Shown in pieces: positions 61,204 to 64,000 of a stretch of 64,000 nucleotides of DNA. The translations under genes were made by a program, and so were the position numbers. The notes beneath the pieces were generated by a model, which was given only the letters and a program-made list of their open reading frames with translations, had not been told where the DNA came from and ran no database searches. This stretch comes from Acidobacteriota bacterium (GTDB lineage: Bacteria > Acidobacteriota > Vicinamibacteria > Vicinamibacterales > 2-12-FULL-66-21): contig QHWT01000048.1 of assembly GCA_003222675.1 (NCBI GenBank), forward strand, positions 1-64,000. The letters are read 5' to 3'. Each line of letters starts with the position of its first letter. Positions within the stretch are counted from its first letter, which is position 1.

Positions 61204-62897
61204 GCGACGACACCCGCGGCGCGTTCCTTGATTGTGAGCAGGCGCTTCATCACCGCTCCGAGATCGGACGCCGCGCCGGCGACACCACCGAAGGCATCGT
61301 GCAGCTCGCGATAGATGCCATAGAGCTGGTCGTACACCGCGTGCGCGTCAGGCTGCGGCTCGAATCGCTTCTCCTTCAGCGTCGTCATGCGCGCCTGCGC
61401 GTCGGTCCAGCCGTCGTATCCGCCGGCCGCCTGTCCTGCCGTCACTGCGGCAGAAACAGCGGCGCCGAGCGCCGGTGTCTGCGGCGACCCCGCGACGAGC
61501 ATCGGCTGACCCAGGACGTCCGCGTAAATCTGCATGAAGAGATCGTTCTTCTCCGCGATGCCACCGCAGCAGACCACGCGATCGATCGTGACTCCGTACT
61601 CACGAATGCGCTCGATGATGGCGCGCGCGCCGTATGCCGTCGCCTCAATCAGTGCGCGGTAGATCTCCGCCCGCGTCGTGTGCAGCGTCTGGCCGACGAT
61701 GAGCCCAGTCAGGCGAGGATCGACGAGCACGGTGCGATTGCCGTTATTCCAGTCCAGCGCAAGCAGGCCGGATTCGCCGGGCGTGAGCCCGGCGGCCGCA
61801 CGAGACAGCTCCGCGTGCAGCGCCTCGCCTCCACCGCAGACGCCCTCTACCCACCATTTCAGGAGATCGCCGACGGCCGACTGCCCCGCTTCGATGCCGA
61901 AAAAGCCGGGCATGATCGAACCGTTGACGATGCCGCAGATCCCCGGAATGTCGGCGAGCCGATCCGCGGCCGGCGCGATCGCGCAATCACACGTCGACGT
62001 GCCGATGATCTTCACGAGCGTGCCAGCCGTGACGCCTGACCCGACGGCGCCGTAGTGCGCGTCGAATCCACCCATCGCGATCGGCATCCCCCTCGTCAGC
62101 CCGAACGTGGCGGCCCATTCGGCGGAAAGCTGCCCTGCAGGTCGACCGGGGGGCCAGGCTTTTTCGTACAGGCGATCGCGCAGATCCGCGAGCTTCGGAT
62201 CGAGTCGGGCGAGAAACGACTTGGGCGGCAGTCCACTCCACGCCTCTGAGTACATCGCCTTGTGACCCGCGGCGCACACGCATCGGACGATAGTGCGCGG
62301 GTCGCGTACGCCGGCCAGGACGGCCGGAATGAAATCGGCCAGCTCGACCCAGCTGGCCGCTGCGTCGAATACGTCCGGCGCGACCTTCAAGCAGTGCCAG
62401 ATCTTCGACCACCACCACTCAGACGAGTACGTGCCGCCAATCGGGGCCAGCAATTCCGGCGCATATCGCCGCGCGGTCTGTGTGATCGCGGCAGCCTCCG
62501 CGGCACCGGTGTGGTCTTTCCAGAGCCACGCGTGCGCGGCGAGATTGTTCGTGAATCTCGGATCGACCGCGAGCGGCTGCGCTTTCGTGTCGACTGGGAG
62601 CGGCGTGGAGCCCGTGGTGTCGACGCCGATGCCGATCACGCGATCGCGCGCGAAGCCTGCGTGTCGATCCGCTTCGGCAAGCGCGCCACCGATCGACGCG
62701 CCGAGCCCCGCGATGTAATCGGCAGGATTCTGACGCGCGAGGTGCGGCTGCTTGGGATCGAGCAGGACGCCACGGTCGCCGCTTGGATAGTCAAAGACGT
62801 GCGTCCCGACGACACGCCCGTTCGTGCAGTCGACGACGACGGCGCGGACTGAGTTCGTTCCGTAATCGACGCCGATCGTGAATCCTGTGCGGGTCAT
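61200..62897 (-). CDS. araB: Ribulokinase
   Basis: FTIGVDYGTNSVRAVVVDCTNGRVVG; GGFDAHYGAVGSGV; FGYK-type C-terminal region. Confidence 0.93.
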   Translation of the reverse strand: MTRTGFTIGVDYGTNSVRAVVVDCTNGRVVGTHVFDYPSGDRGVLLDPKQPHLARQNPADYIAGLGASIGGALAEADRHAGFARDRVIGIGVDTTGSTPLPVDTKAQPLAVDPRFTNNLAAHAWLWKDHTGAAEAAAITQTARRYAPELLAPIGGTYSSEWWWSKIWHCLKVAPDVFDAAASWVELADFIPAVLAGVRDPRTIVRCVCAAGHKAMYSEAWSGLPPKSFLARLDPKLADLRDRLYEKAWPPGRPAGQLSAEWAATFGLTRGMPIAMGGFDAHYGAVGSGVTAGTLVKIIGTSTCDCAIAPAADRLADIPGICGIVNGSIMPGFFGIEAGQSAVGDLLKWWVEGVCGGGEALHAELSRAAAGLTPGESGLLALDWNNGNRTVLVDPRLTGLIVGQTLHTTRAEIYRALIEATAYGARAIIERIREYGVTIDRVVCCGGIAEKNDLFMQIYADVLGQPMLVAGSPQTPALGAAVSAAVTAGQAAGGYDGWTDAQARMTTLKEKRFEPQPDAHAVYDQLYGIYRELHDAFGGVAGAASDLGAVMKRLLTIKERAAGVVA

Positions 62898-62923
62898 GCG
62901 CTATCACGGTATCATGCGCCGAA

Positions 62924-64000
62924 ATGGCCAGATTCGTTATGCTTGCGCTCACCGCGGGGACCACGACGCTTGCCGCGCTTGCCGCGACCGCGCAGAAGCC
63001 CACGCACGACTATCCCGTTCAGCCTGTTTCCTTCACGGCCGTGCATCTCGAGGACGAGTTCTGGGCGCCGCGGATCGAGACGAGCCGGAGAGTGACGATT
63101 CGGGCGGCTTTCCAACAGTGCGAGTTGAGCGGGCGCGTGAACAATTTCGAGCGCGCGGCGCAGGCGCTCCGCGGCGAGGCACACGACATGAAGGCCCCGC
63201 CGTATCCGTTCGACGACACCGATCTCTACAAGGTCATAGAAGGGGCGGCTTACGTTCTGAGCGTGCAGCCGGATCCGAAGCTCGACGCCTACGTCGACGG
63301 ACTGATCGCCAAGATTGCCGCGGCTCAGGAGCCGGACGGGTACCTTTACACGACGCGGACGATTGATCCGAAGAATCCACACCGCTGGGCCGGGACCGAG
63401 CGCTGGGTGAACGAGCGCAACGACAGCCACGAGCTGTACGACCTCGGGCACCTGATCGAGGCCGCCGTGGCGCACTACCAGGCGACGGGCAAGAAGACGC
63501 TTCTCACCGTCGCGATCCGCGCCGCGGATCTCCTCACGAAGACCTTCGGGCCTGGCAAGCGATCGATCTGGCCCGGACACCAGATTACCGAGATGGCGCT
63601 CGTGAAGCTCTATCGCGTGACGGGCAACGAGGAGTACTTGAGTCTCGCCAGGTTCATGCTCGACGAGCGCGGGCCCGACAGGATTCCTGCCGGCGAGACC
63701 GTCAACCCGCGCGGCCTCGATTACAACCAGGCGCAGCTCAGAGTGATCGATCAGACAGAGCCGGTCGGCCACGCGGTACGCGCGATGTACATGTACTCGG
63801 GCATGGCCGACGTTGCCGCCCTCGAAGACGACGAGAAGATGCGCGAGGCGGGCGACAAGATCTGGGACAACCTCGTGCACACGAAACTGTACCTGACCGG
63901 CGGGATCGGCGCCGCAGGCGGACATGAAGGTTTCGGGCGCGAATACGAGCTGCCCAACATGACGGCGTACAACGAGACGTGCGCATCGGTCGGCATGGAC
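62924..64000 (+). CDS. GH127-like glycoside hydrolase, runs off the window end
   Basis: Manual translation MARFVMLALTAGTTTLAALAATAQKPTHDYPVQPVSFTAVHLEDEFWAPRIETSRRVTI...NMTAYNETCASVGMD; absent from the ORF track because no stop is reached. Confidence 0.9.
   Translation, partial: MARFVMLALTAGTTTLAALAATAQKPTHDYPVQPVSFTAVHLEDEFWAPRIETSRRVTIRAAFQQCELSGRVNNFERAAQALRGEAHDMKAPPYPFDDTDLYKVIEGAAYVLSVQPDPKLDAYVDGLIAKIAAAQEPDGYLYTTRTIDPKNPHRWAGTERWVNERNDSHELYDLGHLIEAAVAHYQATGKKTLLTVAIRAADLLTKTFGPGKRSIWPGHQITEMALVKLYRVTGNEEYLSLARFMLDERGPDRIPAGETVNPRGLDYNQAQLRVIDQTEPVGHAVRAMYMYSGMADVAALEDDEKMREAGDKIWDNLVHTKLYLTGGIGAAGGHEGFGREYELPNMTAYNETCASVGMD

Overview
High-GC window with an Acidobacteria-like gene repertoire (ADOP-type duplicated permeases, CarboxypepD_reg proteins, M14 peptidase); the taxon is inferred from content only. 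Three zones. (1) About 0.1-19 kb: an accessory, decaying region. It holds a truncated AEP-TOTE primase/helicase, a full tRNA-Pro(CGG) at 18.1 kb with a 55-bp near-identical direct repeat of its 3' part at 1.83 kb and a weaker third copy at 14.03 kb, and several frameshifted or truncated genes (P450, beta-lactamase-like hydrolase, permease, alpha/beta hydrolase). (2) About 19-41 kb: surE, hemH, an hspR-dnaJ-clpB heat-shock block with a HAIR-like operator, ftsH, and an ion-homeostasis block. The ion block contains an APC-USP-MgtE fusion transporter, a KdpE/KdpD-like two-component pair, and a KimA-like K+ permease preceded by a ydaO-type c-di-AMP riboswitch. (3) About 41-64 kb: an M14 peptidase, a CarboxypepD_reg protein, and an L-arabinose/arabinan locus (two GH127, GH31, galM, sugar ABC transporter, HAD phosphatase, araD, araB). 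The most unusual structure is intergenic. A GxxExxY (PD-(D/E)XK-like) gene is bounded by 28-bp inverted repeats whose sequence also forms the ends of three gene-less, nested-hairpin repeat units nearby. This is a candidate undescribed mobile or MITE-like family. A separate family of GTAG-tagged REP hairpins (9 copies seen) and several long hairpins built from short repeated words also occupy intergenic spaces. No tools were run; all family calls come from reading motifs.
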